Source: Actinomadura_C sp036008685
GTDB taxonomy: Bacteria > Actinomycetota > Actinomycetes > Streptosporangiales > Streptosporangiaceae
Reading direction: 5' to 3'
DNA: 64,000 nucleotides
Assembly (NCBI GenBank): GCA_036008685.1
Contig: DASYNF010000108.1
Span: 1-64,000 of the forward strand
The notes under the pieces: model-generated
Seen by the model: only the letters and a program-made list of their open reading frames with translations
What the model was told of the DNA's origin: nothing
The model's database searches: none
Position numbers and translations under genes: made by a program
Part shown: positions 35,340 to 44,932 of the stretch, in pieces
How the letters are laid out: each line of letters opens with the position of its first letter
Numbering within the stretch: the first letter of the stretch is position 1

Positions 35340-35789
35340 TCAGGCCGCCCGGCGGACCAGTCCGACGATGATCCGGCCGACGATCAGATAGACGACCGCG
35401 GCCAGGCCGTAGTTCACGAGCACGGACACCTTGGGATCGCGCGGGGCGAAGACGTCCTTGAACTCCCATGCCAGCCGATCGGCCCATTCTCTGACGGCCA
35501 CCACGATCGCGTTGGAGCCGTTGGCCTCGAAGACGGCGAAGAGGATGTGCACCGCCAGCACGGCGACCACGAGCATGGTGAGGATCGAGACGCCCGTGGC
35601 GATCACACTGACCACACGTTTGCGCAGGGCGCCGGCCCGCGCCGCGAACCGGGCGCGTCCGGGCCGGGAGGAAGGACTCTGTGCCCCGGGCGGGGAGGCG
35701 GGACCGGAGGCGGGACTCTGGGCCCGCGTCCGATCCTCCGGCTCAGTGGACCGGTCGCCGGCCTGATCGTCGTGCGGGTGTTCCGCCAT
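35340..35789 (-). CDS. membrane protein of unknown function
   Basis: This 149-residue protein has a disordered acidic/Pro-rich head of about 55 residues, then two membrane helices (VSVIATGVSILTMLVVAVLAVHILFAVF and VSVLVNYGLAAVVYLIVGRIIVGLV) joined by a loop with DRLAWEFKDVFAPRDPK. I do not recognise the family. The ATG follows GAGGAAC. Confidence 0.65.
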   Translation of the reverse strand: MAEHPHDDQAGDRSTEPEDRTRAQSPASGPASPPGAQSPSSRPGRARFAARAGALRKRVVSVIATGVSILTMLVVAVLAVHILFAVFEANGSNAIVVAVREWADRLAWEFKDVFAPRDPKVSVLVNYGLAAVVYLIVGRIIVGLVRRAA

Positions 35790-36058
35790 GGCTGTTCCTC
35801 TCGGATTCGACCGGTGAGATTCGGCGCGGTTCACGGGTCGGCTACTGGGTATATCCCGGATCACGAAACCGTTGTTTCGGTCGATCGGATTCGCCAGATT
35901 CGGTCGGTGGAAGAAAATCCATTTCGCGCCAGACTCCCGCGCCCTCCTACTCGGATCCCGTCGCATCGCCACTACCAGGGGGGCGCGGGTGCGTGTGCGC
36001 ACATCCCGGACCGGGATAGGCGGCATATCCACCATAGGTGCCCCATACCCTATGGATC

Positions 36059-36679
36059 GTGCCTGACCGGGATTTCACCGTTGGTTTCGACCTCGACATG
36101 ACCCTCGCCGACACCAGACGGGGTATCGGCGCGGTGCTCGACGCCCTGAGCGTCGAGAGCGGTGTCCACATCGACAGCGCCCTGATCGTTTCACGACTCG
36201 GACCCCCGCTCGCCATCGAGCTGGCCAACTGGTTTCCGCTGGAGGACGTGCCGGCCATGGTGACGCGCTTCCGGGAGCTCTATCCCGCCATCGCCGTCCC
36301 GGCCACGGTGGCCATGCTCGGAGCCGAAGCCGCCCTCGGGGCCGTACGGGCCCAGGGAGGCCGGGTCGTCGTGGTCACGGCCAAGAACGAACGCGACGCG
36401 CGGCGGACGATCAGTCATCTCGGGCTCCCGGTCGACCACATCGCCGGGTCGCTGTGGGCCGCCGAGAAGGGCGTGGCGCTGAAGGAGCACGGAGCGGCCG
36501 CCTACGTGGGGGATCATCTCGGTGACATCGACGCCGCCCGGGCCGCGGCGGCCTTCAGCGTCGGCGTCGCCACGGGACCGTACGACCTCGCGGCCCTGCG
36601 CGCCTACGGCGCCGACGCCGTGCTGCCGGATCTGCTCGCGTTTCCGGACTGGCTCGCCGATCATCGCTCGGCGGCCTGA
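36059..36679 (+). CDS. HAD-superfamily phosphatase
   Basis: This 206-residue hydrolase has the HAD motifs in order: nucleophile block VGFDLDMTLADT, motif II VVVVTAKNE, and the late block AAYVGDHLGDIDAARAA with the two acidic residues. A helical cap lies between motifs I and II, as in phosphoglycolate-phosphatase relatives. Substrate unknown. The GTG start at 36059 lies 7 bases after a -10-like TACCCT and has no ribosome site, consistent with leaderless translation. Confidence 0.85.
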   Translation: MPDRDFTVGFDLDMTLADTRRGIGAVLDALSVESGVHIDSALIVSRLGPPLAIELANWFPLEDVPAMVTRFRELYPAIAVPATVAMLGAEAALGAVRAQGGRVVVVTAKNERDARRTISHLGLPVDHIAGSLWAAEKGVALKEHGAAAYVGDHLGDIDAARAAAAFSVGVATGPYDLAALRAYGADAVLPDLLAFPDWLADHRSAA

Positions 36680-36759
36680 TCCGCGATACCGTGTTCACCG
36701 TTTTGGGGCCGAGGCACTAACCTTGAGACAATTCATACGAGAGCTAGACGAGGTCACCT

Positions 36760-37155
36760 GTGCCCACTGGCAAGGTCAAGTGGTACGACACCGACAAGGG
36801 ATTCGGATTCCTCACCCGCGATGACGGCGGCGAGGTCTTCGTTCACTCTTCTGCGCTGCCCGGCGGAGTCACGTCGCTGAAGCCGGGGCAGCGGGTCGAA
36901 TTCGGCGTGGTCGAAGGACGCCGGGGACAGCAGGCGCTCTCGCTCCGGCCACTGGAGACCCTCCCCTCGGTCGAGAAGTCCGTCGCGAAGGCCCGTCGCA
37001 AGAAGCCCGACGAGATGGTCCTCATCATGGAGGACCTGATCAAGCTCTTGGACTCCATCTCCAACACCTACCGGCGTGGCAAGCACCCGGGCCCCGCCGA
37101 CGCCAAGAAGATCGCCACGGTTCTGCGCGCCGTCGCCGACGACCTCTCGGCATAG
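36760..37155 (+). CDS. cold-shock protein with C-terminal extension (CspB-like)
   Basis: This 131-residue protein has a cold-shock domain (VKWYDTDKGFGFLTRDD, EVFVHSSALP) in residues 1-67 and a basic helical extension (VEKSVAKARRKKPDEMVLIMEDLIKLLDSISNTYRRGK). This longer layout matches the mycobacterial CspB type (Rv0871), distinct from the short one at 25 kb. The extension may bind RNA or mediate pairing. The GTG follows GAGGTCA. Confidence 0.9.
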   Translation: MPTGKVKWYDTDKGFGFLTRDDGGEVFVHSSALPGGVTSLKPGQRVEFGVVEGRRGQQALSLRPLETLPSVEKSVAKARRKKPDEMVLIMEDLIKLLDSISNTYRRGKHPGPADAKKIATVLRAVADDLSA

Positions 37156-37190
37156 CCTCCGCGGCTCCGGGGCCTCCGGCGTCGTGGTCC

Positions 37191-38555
37191 TCAGGGCGAT
37201 TTCGCCGTCATCTCCGCGGACTCACCCCGCGTACGCCATGATCTCCGGCTCTCGGTGCCGCGCCGCAGTACCCGCCGGGTCAGCAGGAGCACGAGCGACA
37301 GACCGAGCACGGCCGCGACGGCGGACAGGGCCGCGCGGCCGTCCAGGCTGGTCGACATCCCCAGCCCGGTGAGCCCGCCGAGCACCCAGACCAGCTGGTG
37401 GAGCGTCTCGGACACCGCGAACGTGGAAGAGCGCACCTCCTCGCCGATCTCGCGTTGCACGGTCGCGTCCATCGACAGCTTGCCGAGGGACTGGCCGAAG
37501 GCTCCGACGAAGGCCACGGCCAGCGCGGCCCAGAGGCCGAAGAACACCGCTCCCACGGCGGCGCCGGCCGTGGTGACGGCCAGCGTCGCGAAGACGATGA
37601 ACTGTGGCGCGCGCGCCTTGGCCCGGGCTCCGAGCACCGTTCCGACCAGCCCCCCGGCTCCGGCGCAGGCGGCGAGCAGACCCAGCGCCAGGTTGGGCGA
37701 GAGCGGGTCGAAGCGTTTTTCACGCAGGAGGAAGGCCAGGTAGAGGATCAGGAAGCCGGAGAACCCGCGCAGGGCCGCGTTGGCGTACATCGCCTCGGCC
37801 ACGGCGGGTCCGACGCGCGGCAGGGTCCGCCATCGGGTCCCGGACCCGGGTCGCTCCGGCTCGGTGGCCGCCTCGGGGGCATCGATGTGCGTCGGCAGCC
37901 GCACGGCGAGGACGGCCCCCACGACGAACACCAGCATCGCGACGCGCAGCAGCCAGTCCGGGCCGATCAGCATGCCCAGGCCCGCGCCCATCGGTGCGAT
38001 GACCGAGGCGGCGATGAGTCCGGCGAAGGAGACCCGGGCGTTGGCGGTCACCAGCGTGATCTGGTGCGGCAGCACCCGGGGCGTGACGGCGCCGCGCAGG
38101 ACGCCGAACGCCTTGGACAGGACCAGGACCCCGAACGCCGCCGGCAGGAACGTCACCTGGTCACCGTGGGACACGGCCCCGGCCATGCCCCAGCACAGGA
38201 GCCCGCGGGCCAGCATCGTGCCCGCCATGGCCACACGCCGGGCGGAGCGCATCCGATCGAGCGCCGGCCCGATGAGCGGGGCGATGAGGACGAAAGGGGC
38301 CATGGTGACGAGGAGATACTGGGCCACCTGTCCCCGAGCCTGGTTCACGTCGAGCCCGAAGAAGATCGTTCCGGCCAGGGCGACGGCGACGAGGGCGTCG
38401 GCGGCGCTGTTGGCGGCCTGTGCCTCCATCAGGCTGCCGAGGCCGCTGTGCCCTGCTCCATGGGCATGCGTCACTCGCCGGGTCATCCGGGCCATCCGCC
38501 GGGTGGCGACGTGTACGGACCGCCCGGCACCGGTGATGTACACCCTCACTCCCAT
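37191..38555 (-). CDS. MFS transporter
   Basis: This 454-residue major facilitator has about twelve hydrophobic segments, with the first after MEAQAANSAADALVAVALAGTIFFGL and the loop-2/3 motif GPALDRMRSARRVAMAG. Related proteins sit beside the cold-shock/DUF3027 genes in other actinobacteria; their cargo is unknown. The ATG at 38555 with GGAGAG upstream is chosen; the long open frame to 38663 runs into the DUF3027 promoter region. It is divergent from the DUF3027 gene. Confidence 0.82.
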   Translation of the reverse strand: MGVRVYITGAGRSVHVATRRMARMTRRVTHAHGAGHSGLGSLMEAQAANSAADALVAVALAGTIFFGLDVNQARGQVAQYLLVTMAPFVLIAPLIGPALDRMRSARRVAMAGTMLARGLLCWGMAGAVSHGDQVTFLPAAFGVLVLSKAFGVLRGAVTPRVLPHQITLVTANARVSFAGLIAASVIAPMGAGLGMLIGPDWLLRVAMLVFVVGAVLAVRLPTHIDAPEAATEPERPGSGTRWRTLPRVGPAVAEAMYANAALRGFSGFLILYLAFLLREKRFDPLSPNLALGLLAACAGAGGLVGTVLGARAKARAPQFIVFATLAVTTAGAAVGAVFFGLWAALAVAFVGAFGQSLGKLSMDATVQREIGEEVRSSTFAVSETLHQLVWVLGGLTGLGMSTSLDGRAALSAVAAVLGLSLVLLLTRRVLRRGTESRRSWRTRGESAEMTAKSP

Positions 38556-38647
38556 CTCATCAGTCTCTCCGAGACTGGTGCTTTCGTGGAATGCATGTCC
38601 GAACGGCGCCCGTGGGGCTCGGCCATGGCTTTCCATGGGGGACAATC

Positions 38648-39469
38648 GTGTATGTGAGCCCACTCTCTCGGTCCAACGCCGCGCCCGCTCGGCGGACCCG
38701 CGCCTCCGCCGTCGATGCCGCGTGTGCGGAAGCGGCCGAGCTCGCTCGTGCGGCCGCGGAGGAGACGGCCTGGCCCGGGCCCGTCGGAGAACATCTCGGT
38801 CTGCAGGTCGAGGCCGACCGTGTCGTCACGCACTACTTCGAGTGCCTGGACCCGGCCTATGACGGCTGGCGATGGGCGGTGACGGTGGCCCGCGCCGCCC
38901 GGGCCAAGGTCGTCACCGTCAGCGAATGCGTGCTCCTGCCCGGCGAGGATGCCGTGATGGCCCCGCAGTGGGTGCCGTGGGCCGACCGGCTGCGCCCGGG
39001 CGACCTCGGCCCCGGAGACCTCCTCCCGACCGCGGCCGACGACGTACGGCTGGCGCCCGGACATACCGAGGTCGATGACGAAGCCGATCATCAGACGCTG
39101 TGGGAGCTCGGGCTCGGGCGGGTCCGGGTGCTGTCCGCCGAGGGACGTGACGAGGCCGCCACGCGATGGTACGAAGGGACGGCAGGACCGCGCTCGCCGA
39201 TCGCCGCCTCCGCGCCCGCCCCCTGCTCGACCTGCGGTTTCTTCGTCCTGCTCGCCGGCCCCCTCCGGCAGGTCTTCGGAGTCTGCTCCAACGAGTACGC
39301 GCCGGACGACGGCAAGGTCGTCTCGGTGGATCATGGCTGTGGTGCGCATTCCGAGGCGGTCGTCGCGCCGTCGGCGGTCGAGCACGCCCCGCCGATCGTC
39401 GATGAGCTGGGCTACGACATGATGCCGTCCGAGGGGACGGCCGACGAAGAGGCCCTCGGCCACAGCTGA
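38648..39469 (+). CDS. DUF3027 family protein with zinc-binding-like cysteines
   Basis: This 273-residue soluble protein is conserved in actinobacteria and of unknown function. It shows AVDAACAEAAELARAAAEE near the start, VVTHYFECLDPAYDGWRWAVTVARAARAKVVTVSECVLLPG in the middle, and a Cys/His cluster CSTCGF, GVCSNEYAPDDG and VDHGCGAHSE that looks like a metal knuckle. The GTG at 38648 follows GGGGGA. The next gene on the same strand encodes a sacsin/HSP90-like ATPase. Confidence 0.88.
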   Translation: MYVSPLSRSNAAPARRTRASAVDAACAEAAELARAAAEETAWPGPVGEHLGLQVEADRVVTHYFECLDPAYDGWRWAVTVARAARAKVVTVSECVLLPGEDAVMAPQWVPWADRLRPGDLGPGDLLPTAADDVRLAPGHTEVDDEADHQTLWELGLGRVRVLSAEGRDEAATRWYEGTAGPRSPIAASAPAPCSTCGFFVLLAGPLRQVFGVCSNEYAPDDGKVVSVDHGCGAHSEAVVAPSAVEHAPPIVDELGYDMMPSEGTADEEALGHS

Positions 39470-39584
39470 CCCCGGTGCAGCCGACCTTTCGGAAGATCTT
39501 CCGGCGGCGAGATTTTGCCTTCGCACTCGCCGCCGGCGTCCACATGCGGTATACCCGCGGCCTATACGGGGGATCGACGGCGAC

Positions 39585-42500
39585 GTGACCACAGACGACG
39601 TGTTCGGGACCGCGGACCTGCGGGAGCGGGTGCTCCATGGCTGGACGGCGTCCCCGGCCCGGTTCCGTGAGGACGCCAACGCAGAGGAGGACTACGCACT
39701 CGGCGGTTACCGCGACCGGGTCGTGGTCGAGCTGGCGCAGAACGCCGCGGACGCCGCCGTCCGGGCGGGTGTGCCGGGGCGGCTCTGGCTGAGCCTGCGC
39801 GACGGGGTGCTGACGGCGGTCAACACCGGCGCGCCCCTCGACGCCGCGGGTGTGCAGGCGCTGTCCACGCTGAGGGCGTCCGCGAAGCGGGACGAGCACG
39901 GCGCGGCCGGACGTTTCGGTGTGGGCTTCGCCGCCGTGGTCGCGGTGAGCGACGAGCCGTCGATGTCATCGGTCCTGTGCCGCGATGAGGCCACCGGCAG
40001 GCCGGACCGTACCGCCGGAGTGCGGTGGTCGGCCGTGCGCACACGCGAGATCGTGTCCGCGGCACCGGAGCTCGCGGAAGAGCTCTCCCGCCGCGGCGGC
40101 CGCGTCCCGGTCCTGCGCCTGCCCTACCCGGCCACGCCCTCCGACCGTGATCTCGCGGTTCTTCGCGGGTCCGCCCGTCCCGGCGGCGCCGCGATGGCGC
40201 CGCGGGAAGAGGACGCGGCGGCGGAGCGGTACGACACCGTGGTCCGGCTGCCGCTCCGGGACCCCGAGTCCGTGGACCGGGTCCGGCGCGCGCTCGACGA
40301 GGTCGGGCCGGCCCTGATGCTCGCTCTTCCGGCGCTGGAGGAGATCCGCGTCGATATCGAAGGGGCCACCAGAACCCTCTCCGCCGTGCACCGCGACGGG
40401 ACCGCGACCATCGACGGGGAGCGATGGCGGACCGTCGAGGCGCACGGGGAGATCCCGCCGGAGCTGCTCGCCGACCGGCCGGCCGAGGAACGGACCCGGC
40501 CCTACTGGCGGCTGCGGTGGGCCGTCCCCGGCGCGGGATCCGCTCTGCCCGACGGCGTCCCGGCGGTCGTGCACGCGCCCACCCCGAGCGATGAGCCGCT
40601 GGGCCTGCCGGCCCTGCTGATCGCCTCGTTCCCGCTGGCGCCCGACCGCCGCCACGTCGCTCCGGGGCCGCTCACCGACTTCCTCGTCGAACAGGCGGCG
40701 CGATCCTACGTCGAGCTCCTGCGCGGTCTCCCGGCCACGCCCCGGCTCCTCGACCTGATCCCGGGTCGGATCGCCGCCGGAGAGCTGGACGCCAGGCTCC
40801 GGAGGGTCGTCCTGTCCGTCCTCCCCGAGACCCCTCTGCTGCCGGCCGCTCCTCATCCGCAGGACGATGATCTCGCGGATGTGCGGGTCCAGCGGGGCCG
40901 GGACGCCGTGGCCGTGGACGGGCCCGGCGAACTGATCGAACTGCTCGCTCCGGTGCTCCCCGGCCTGCTTCCGGTGGAGTGGCCGGTCCGCCATCCCGCT
41001 CTGACGGCTCTGGGCGTGCGGCGGATGGAGCTCGCCGACGTGGTCGACGCGCTGGCCGGGCTGGACCGGGAGCCCGCCTGGTGGCACCGGGTCTACGAAG
41101 CCCTCACCGGCGCGCCGGCCGATGCCCTCGGAGCACTCCCGGTGCCTCTCGCGGAGACCGTGTCCCCCGGAGACACCGGACCTCTCAGAGACACCGGGGC
41201 CGAGGCGGGGACCCGGCCTGTGCGCATGACCCGGGGCCCACGCGGCCTGCTCATCGCCGAGCCCGGCGTGGATCCCGTCGAACTGGCGGCGCTGGAGCTG
41301 CGGTTCGTACACCCCGAGGCCGCGCATCCGCTGCTGCGCCGGCTCGGGGCGATCGAGGCGAGCCCTCGCGCCCTGCTCGCCGATCCGGCCGTACGGGCGG
41401 CCGTGGCCAGGTCGTACGACGCGGATGATCCCGAGCCCGTCGCCGAGGCCGTGCTGGGCCTCGTCGCCGCGGCCAAGCCGCCGCCCGGCACCGAGCCGTG
41501 GCTTGCGGATCTCGCGCTGCTCGGCGAGGACGGTGAGGTCTACGCGGCGGGGGAGCTGCTGCTGCCGGGAGGTCCGCTCGCCGCCGTGGTGGTCGGCGAC
41601 GCGCCCTTCGGGGTGGCCGACCCCACGTTGGTGGAGCGTCATGGCGCCGAGGTTCTCGAGGCCGTCGGGGTGCTGCGCACCTTCGGGATGGTGCGGGAGC
41701 ACGACGTCCCCCTGACCGATCTGGCCTTCGACCTGGACGGCGAGGAGGCCTGGGCCGAAGATGTGCTCGCGGGGCTGCCGGACCAGGACGTGCCTCCGAT
41801 GCTCCCCGAGCTGGTGGCCGTACGGGATCTGGAGCTCGTCCAGCACTGGGAGACCGCGCTCGCGATGCTGGCCGAGCCTCCACTGCGCGCGGCTCTCGTG
41901 GAGCCCGCCCATGTGGTGCTCGGAGACGGACGGCGGGTGGCGGTGCCGTCCTACACCGCCTGGTGGCTGCGCCGGCACCCGGTCCTCGCCGGGCGCCGGC
42001 CGGCCGAGCTCGCCGCACCCGGTGGTGACCCCCTGCTGGCCGGGTTGTACGACCCGGCGCCGGCCGGCCTGGACGCCGGGCTGCTGCACGCCCTCGGGAT
42101 CCGTACGACGCTGGCCGAACTGCTCGACGAGCCCGGGGGAGCCGAGGAACTGCTGGCCCTGCTGGCCGAACCGGCCCGTACGGTCACGCGGGAGCAGTTG
42201 CGGGCCCTCTGGTCGGAGCTCGCGCTGACCGAGCCGGGAGACCTCCCGCCCCCGGCCCGGGTCCGGGCCGTGACCGACGGTGTGCTGGAGGTCGTCGCGG
42301 CCGAGGACGCGCTCGTCCTCGACAGCCCGGACCTGCTCCCGCTCCTGAACGGCCAGCCGCTGATCATCGGTGGGTACGAGGAGGCCGTCCCCCTCGCCGA
42401 ACTGCTGGAGATCCCGCTGGCCGCCGAAGAGTTCCAGGGGGCGGTCGAGTCCGTGGGCCGTGAGGTCCCCGTGCCCGGGGTCGTGGCGCAGGTCCTGCCC

Positions 42501-42731
42501 GGGGCGCCGGAGGCCTACGTCGGGCATGACCGGCTGATCGTGGACGGGGTCGCCGTCCCGTGGCGGTATGACGGGGAGCGAGTGCACGCGGCCGGTCTGG
42601 AAGGCCTCGCCCGGGGCCTGGCGTGGGCCGTCGGTCGCTGGCCGGACCGGCTGCTGGTCGAGGCCGCGCTACGGGCTCCCGAGGACGTGCCCGTGTTGCT
42701 GGCCGAAGCGGACCTGGACCCGCCGGCCTAG
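39585..42731 (+). CDS. sacsin N-terminal (HSP90-like ATPase) domain protein
   Basis: This 1048-residue protein has a GHKL/HSP90-type ATP site in its first 250 residues: VVVELAQNAADAA (Glu49, Asn53, Asp56) and GRFGVGF (residues 109-115). The remaining 800 residues are rich in Leu/Ala/Glu and show no second recognised domain. Sacsin-like proteins are proposed chaperone-related ATPases; in actinobacteria this gene is widely conserved but uncharacterised. The GTG at 39585 follows an AT-richer patch with TATACC and TATACG. The last 4 bases overlap the convergent DUF2530 gene. Confidence 0.87.
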   Translation: MTTDDVFGTADLRERVLHGWTASPARFREDANAEEDYALGGYRDRVVVELAQNAADAAVRAGVPGRLWLSLRDGVLTAVNTGAPLDAAGVQALSTLRASAKRDEHGAAGRFGVGFAAVVAVSDEPSMSSVLCRDEATGRPDRTAGVRWSAVRTREIVSAAPELAEELSRRGGRVPVLRLPYPATPSDRDLAVLRGSARPGGAAMAPREEDAAAERYDTVVRLPLRDPESVDRVRRALDEVGPALMLALPALEEIRVDIEGATRTLSAVHRDGTATIDGERWRTVEAHGEIPPELLADRPAEERTRPYWRLRWAVPGAGSALPDGVPAVVHAPTPSDEPLGLPALLIASFPLAPDRRHVAPGPLTDFLVEQAARSYVELLRGLPATPRLLDLIPGRIAAGELDARLRRVVLSVLPETPLLPAAPHPQDDDLADVRVQRGRDAVAVDGPGELIELLAPVLPGLLPVEWPVRHPALTALGVRRMELADVVDALAGLDREPAWWHRVYEALTGAPADALGALPVPLAETVSPGDTGPLRDTGAEAGTRPVRMTRGPRGLLIAEPGVDPVELAALELRFVHPEAAHPLLRRLGAIEASPRALLADPAVRAAVARSYDADDPEPVAEAVLGLVAAAKPPPGTEPWLADLALLGEDGEVYAAGELLLPGGPLAAVVVGDAPFGVADPTLVERHGAEVLEAVGVLRTFGMVREHDVPLTDLAFDLDGEEAWAEDVLAGLPDQDVPPMLPELVAVRDLELVQHWETALAMLAEPPLRAALVEPAHVVLGDGRRVAVPSYTAWWLRRHPVLAGRRPAELAAPGGDPLLAGLYDPAPAGLDAGLLHALGIRTTLAELLDEPGGAEELLALLAEPARTVTREQLRALWSELALTEPGDLPPPARVRAVTDGVLEVVAAEDALVLDSPDLLPLLNGQPLIIGGYEEAVPLAELLEIPLAAEEFQGAVESVGREVPVPGVVAQVLPGAPEAYVGHDRLIVDGVAVPWRYDGERVHAAGLEGLARGLAWAVGRWPDRLLVEAALRAPEDVPVLLAEADLDPPA

Positions 42732-43096
42732 CCGGGGCGCGGCCCGGCGTCCTTGGGGGCATGGCCCGTGTCGTCATGGACCGTGTCGTCATGGCCGGGG
42801 TCCGCACCCTCCTTGTCCGGCGGTCCCGCCGGGGCCTCGGGCGAGCCCCGCCTGGCGGTGGCGTGGCGGGCCAGGAGCGCGGCCCGCCGGCGTTGCAGAC
42901 GCGGGATGTACATGACCCCGAAGAGACCGATCGCCATGCCCGTGACGCATACCCAGAGCCACCAGCGGTCCCGTGCGGGCAGCCGCAGCAGGAGCAGGAC
43001 GATCAGCGTCACGGCCCATGCGGCGGTGCCGACGGCGGCAGCACGCACGTCGTTGGTCTGCATGAGAGGCGGAAAGGGGCGCCGCGGTCGGGCCAT
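42728..43096 (-). CDS. DUF2530 small membrane protein
   Basis: This 122-residue protein has two membrane helices (VGTAAWAVTLIVLLLLRL and WLWVCVTGMAIGLFGVMYIP) and an Arg-rich then acidic tail containing repeated HDDT units. The core, including PPLMQTNDVRAAAVGTAAW, matches DUF2530, which regularly lies next to the sacsin-like and NCS2 genes in actinobacteria. Function unknown. Confidence 0.85.
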   Translation of the reverse strand: MARPRRPFPPLMQTNDVRAAAVGTAAWAVTLIVLLLLRLPARDRWWLWVCVTGMAIGLFGVMYIPRLQRRRAALLARHATARRGSPEAPAGPPDKEGADPGHDDTVHDDTGHAPKDAGPRPG

Positions 43097-43304
43097 GCAC
43101 TCAGATTAGAGGAACGCCCTCAGGTCTCCCTCCCTGGGCGAAGGCACCGCCGCGAAGGCTCACGGCCTGTCATGAGACGTCGGTCCGGGATGGCATGCGG
43201 CCGACCGGTCACACCTGTCGCCCCTCCTGCCCTTATCCTTCTGACGTGAATTTGGGAGAGATGAGCGTTTTCTCGGCTTTCGAGCGATCTGGTATCCCGC
43301 GGCC

Positions 43305-44819
43305 GTGAGGGTCAAAGAAGCGGACGGGACCGGCGCGCCGGTGAGCAGGATCGACGGATTCTTCAAGATCTCAGAGCGCGGCTCGACCGTGCCCCAGGAG
43401 TTGCGCGGCGGACTGGCCACCTTCTTCACGATGGCCTACATCGTCGTCCTCAACCCCTTGATCCTCGGCACGGTGGCCGACGGCGATGGGCGTTTCCTCG
43501 GAGACCTCGCCGAGCCGGGCGCGGCCATCCCGCTGGTGGCCGCCGCGACCGCGCTGGTCGCGGGCCTTCTCACGCTGGCCATGGGCGTGATCGGGAGATA
43601 TCCCTTCGCGATGGCCTCCGGGCTGGGCCTCAACGCGGTCGTCGCGTTCGGCATCGCCGGGGACATGTCTTGGGAAGACGCGATGGGCCTGGTCGTCATC
43701 GAGGGCCTGGTGATCACGGTGCTGGTGCTGACCGGGTTCCGGGTCGCCGTGTTCCGCGCGATCCCGTCAGAGCTCAAGACCGCGATCGCGGTGGGCATCG
43801 GACTGTTCATCGCGCTGATCGGCTTTGTCGACGCGGGATTCGTGCGGCGGATCCCGGGCGGGGCCGGGGAGGGGACGGTGCCCCTTCAGCTCGGCGCCAC
43901 CGGCAGCCTCTCGGGCTGGCCGACCCTGGTGTTCGTCGTGGGCCTGCTGGTCACCATCCTGCTCGTCGCCAAGCAGGTCAAGGGCGCGATCCTCATCGGC
44001 ATCGTGACGAGCACGGTGCTCGCGGTCGTGGTGGAGTGGTTCGCCGAGATCGGCCCGTACAACAAGGGGCCGGGACCGGACGGTAAGCCCATCATCGACC
44101 CTGACGGCTGGCAGCTCGGTGTCCCGAAGCTTCCCGGGCACATCGCCGGCGCGCCGGACCTCAGGCTGCTGGGGGACTTCAGCCTGTTCGGCGGCTTCGA
44201 ACGGGTCGGCGCCGTGGCCGCGCTGCTGTTCGTCTTCACCGTCATGCTGGCGGACTTCTTCGACACCATGGGAACCATCGTCGGGGTGGGCGCCGAGGCC
44301 GACCTGCTCGACGACAAGGGCGACCTGCCCGGCGTGCGCAACGTGCTGCTCGTGGACTCCCTGGGCGCCGCCGCGGGCGGGGCCGCGTCGGTGTCCTCGA
44401 ACACGACCTACATCGAGTCGGCGGCGGGTGTGGCCGAGGGCGCGCGGACCGGACTGGCCAGCGTGGTGACGGGCCTGCTGTTCCTCGTGGCGGTGTTCTT
44501 CGCCCCGCTCGTGTCGGTCGTTCCCTTCGAGGCGGCCACTCCGGCGCTCGTGGTGGTCGGCTTCCTGATGATCACGCAGATCCGCAACATCGACTTCTCG
44601 GACTACGACGTCGCGATCCCGGCGTTCCTCACGATCGTGCTGATGCCGTTCTCCTACTCGATCACGGTGGGGATCGGAGCCGGGTTCGTCAGCTACGTCG
44701 GGATCAAGGCGGCACGGCGGAGGTTCTCGGAGATCCCGCCGCTGATGTGGCTCATCGCGGTGCTGTTCATCATCTACTTCGCGCTCGACCCGGTGAAGAA
44801 GCTGCTCGGAGCCGGCTGA
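43305..44819 (+). CDS. NCS2-family purine permease (AzgA type)
   Basis: This 504-residue transporter has the AzgA/PbuG pattern: STVPQELRGGLATFFTMAYIVVLNP at the start, MASGLGLNAVVAFG, DFFDTMGTIVGVGAEADLLD and SVSSNTTYIESAAGVAEGARTGLASV. It should import adenine, guanine or hypoxanthine with protons. The GTG at 43305 lacks a strong ribosome site, and I see no purine-riboswitch pattern in the 208 bases upstream. Confidence 0.92.
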   Translation: MRVKEADGTGAPVSRIDGFFKISERGSTVPQELRGGLATFFTMAYIVVLNPLILGTVADGDGRFLGDLAEPGAAIPLVAAATALVAGLLTLAMGVIGRYPFAMASGLGLNAVVAFGIAGDMSWEDAMGLVVIEGLVITVLVLTGFRVAVFRAIPSELKTAIAVGIGLFIALIGFVDAGFVRRIPGGAGEGTVPLQLGATGSLSGWPTLVFVVGLLVTILLVAKQVKGAILIGIVTSTVLAVVVEWFAEIGPYNKGPGPDGKPIIDPDGWQLGVPKLPGHIAGAPDLRLLGDFSLFGGFERVGAVAALLFVFTVMLADFFDTMGTIVGVGAEADLLDDKGDLPGVRNVLLVDSLGAAAGGAASVSSNTTYIESAAGVAEGARTGLASVVTGLLFLVAVFFAPLVSVVPFEAATPALVVVGFLMITQIRNIDFSDYDVAIPAFLTIVLMPFSYSITVGIGAGFVSYVGIKAARRRFSEIPPLMWLIAVLFIIYFALDPVKKLLGAG

Positions 44820-44867
44820 GCACGGAGCGCCGAGGCGATCGATCGGAGGAAGCCGAGGTTGTTCGCA

Positions 44868-44914
44868 TTGCTAACGGTTTGCCGGAATAGTCGGAATCGG
44901 CGTATCGTTAGCAA
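44868..44914 (+). promoter_or_regulatory. promoter and likely operator of the marR-like gene
   Basis: A -35 TTGCCG (44879-44884) and -10 TATCGT (44903-44908) are 18 bases apart. Perfect 9-base half-sites TTGCTAACG (44868-44876) and CGTTAGCAA (44906-44914) bracket the promoter, the second overlapping the -10 box. Autorepression by the regulator encoded just downstream is the simplest reading. Confidence 0.6.
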
Positions 44915-44932
44915 GAGTAATGACTTCAGCGA

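Noticed and set aside
39966..42587. 873-codon minus-strand open frame
   Set aside because: It is antisense to the sacsin-like gene, with low-complexity composition and no ribosome site.
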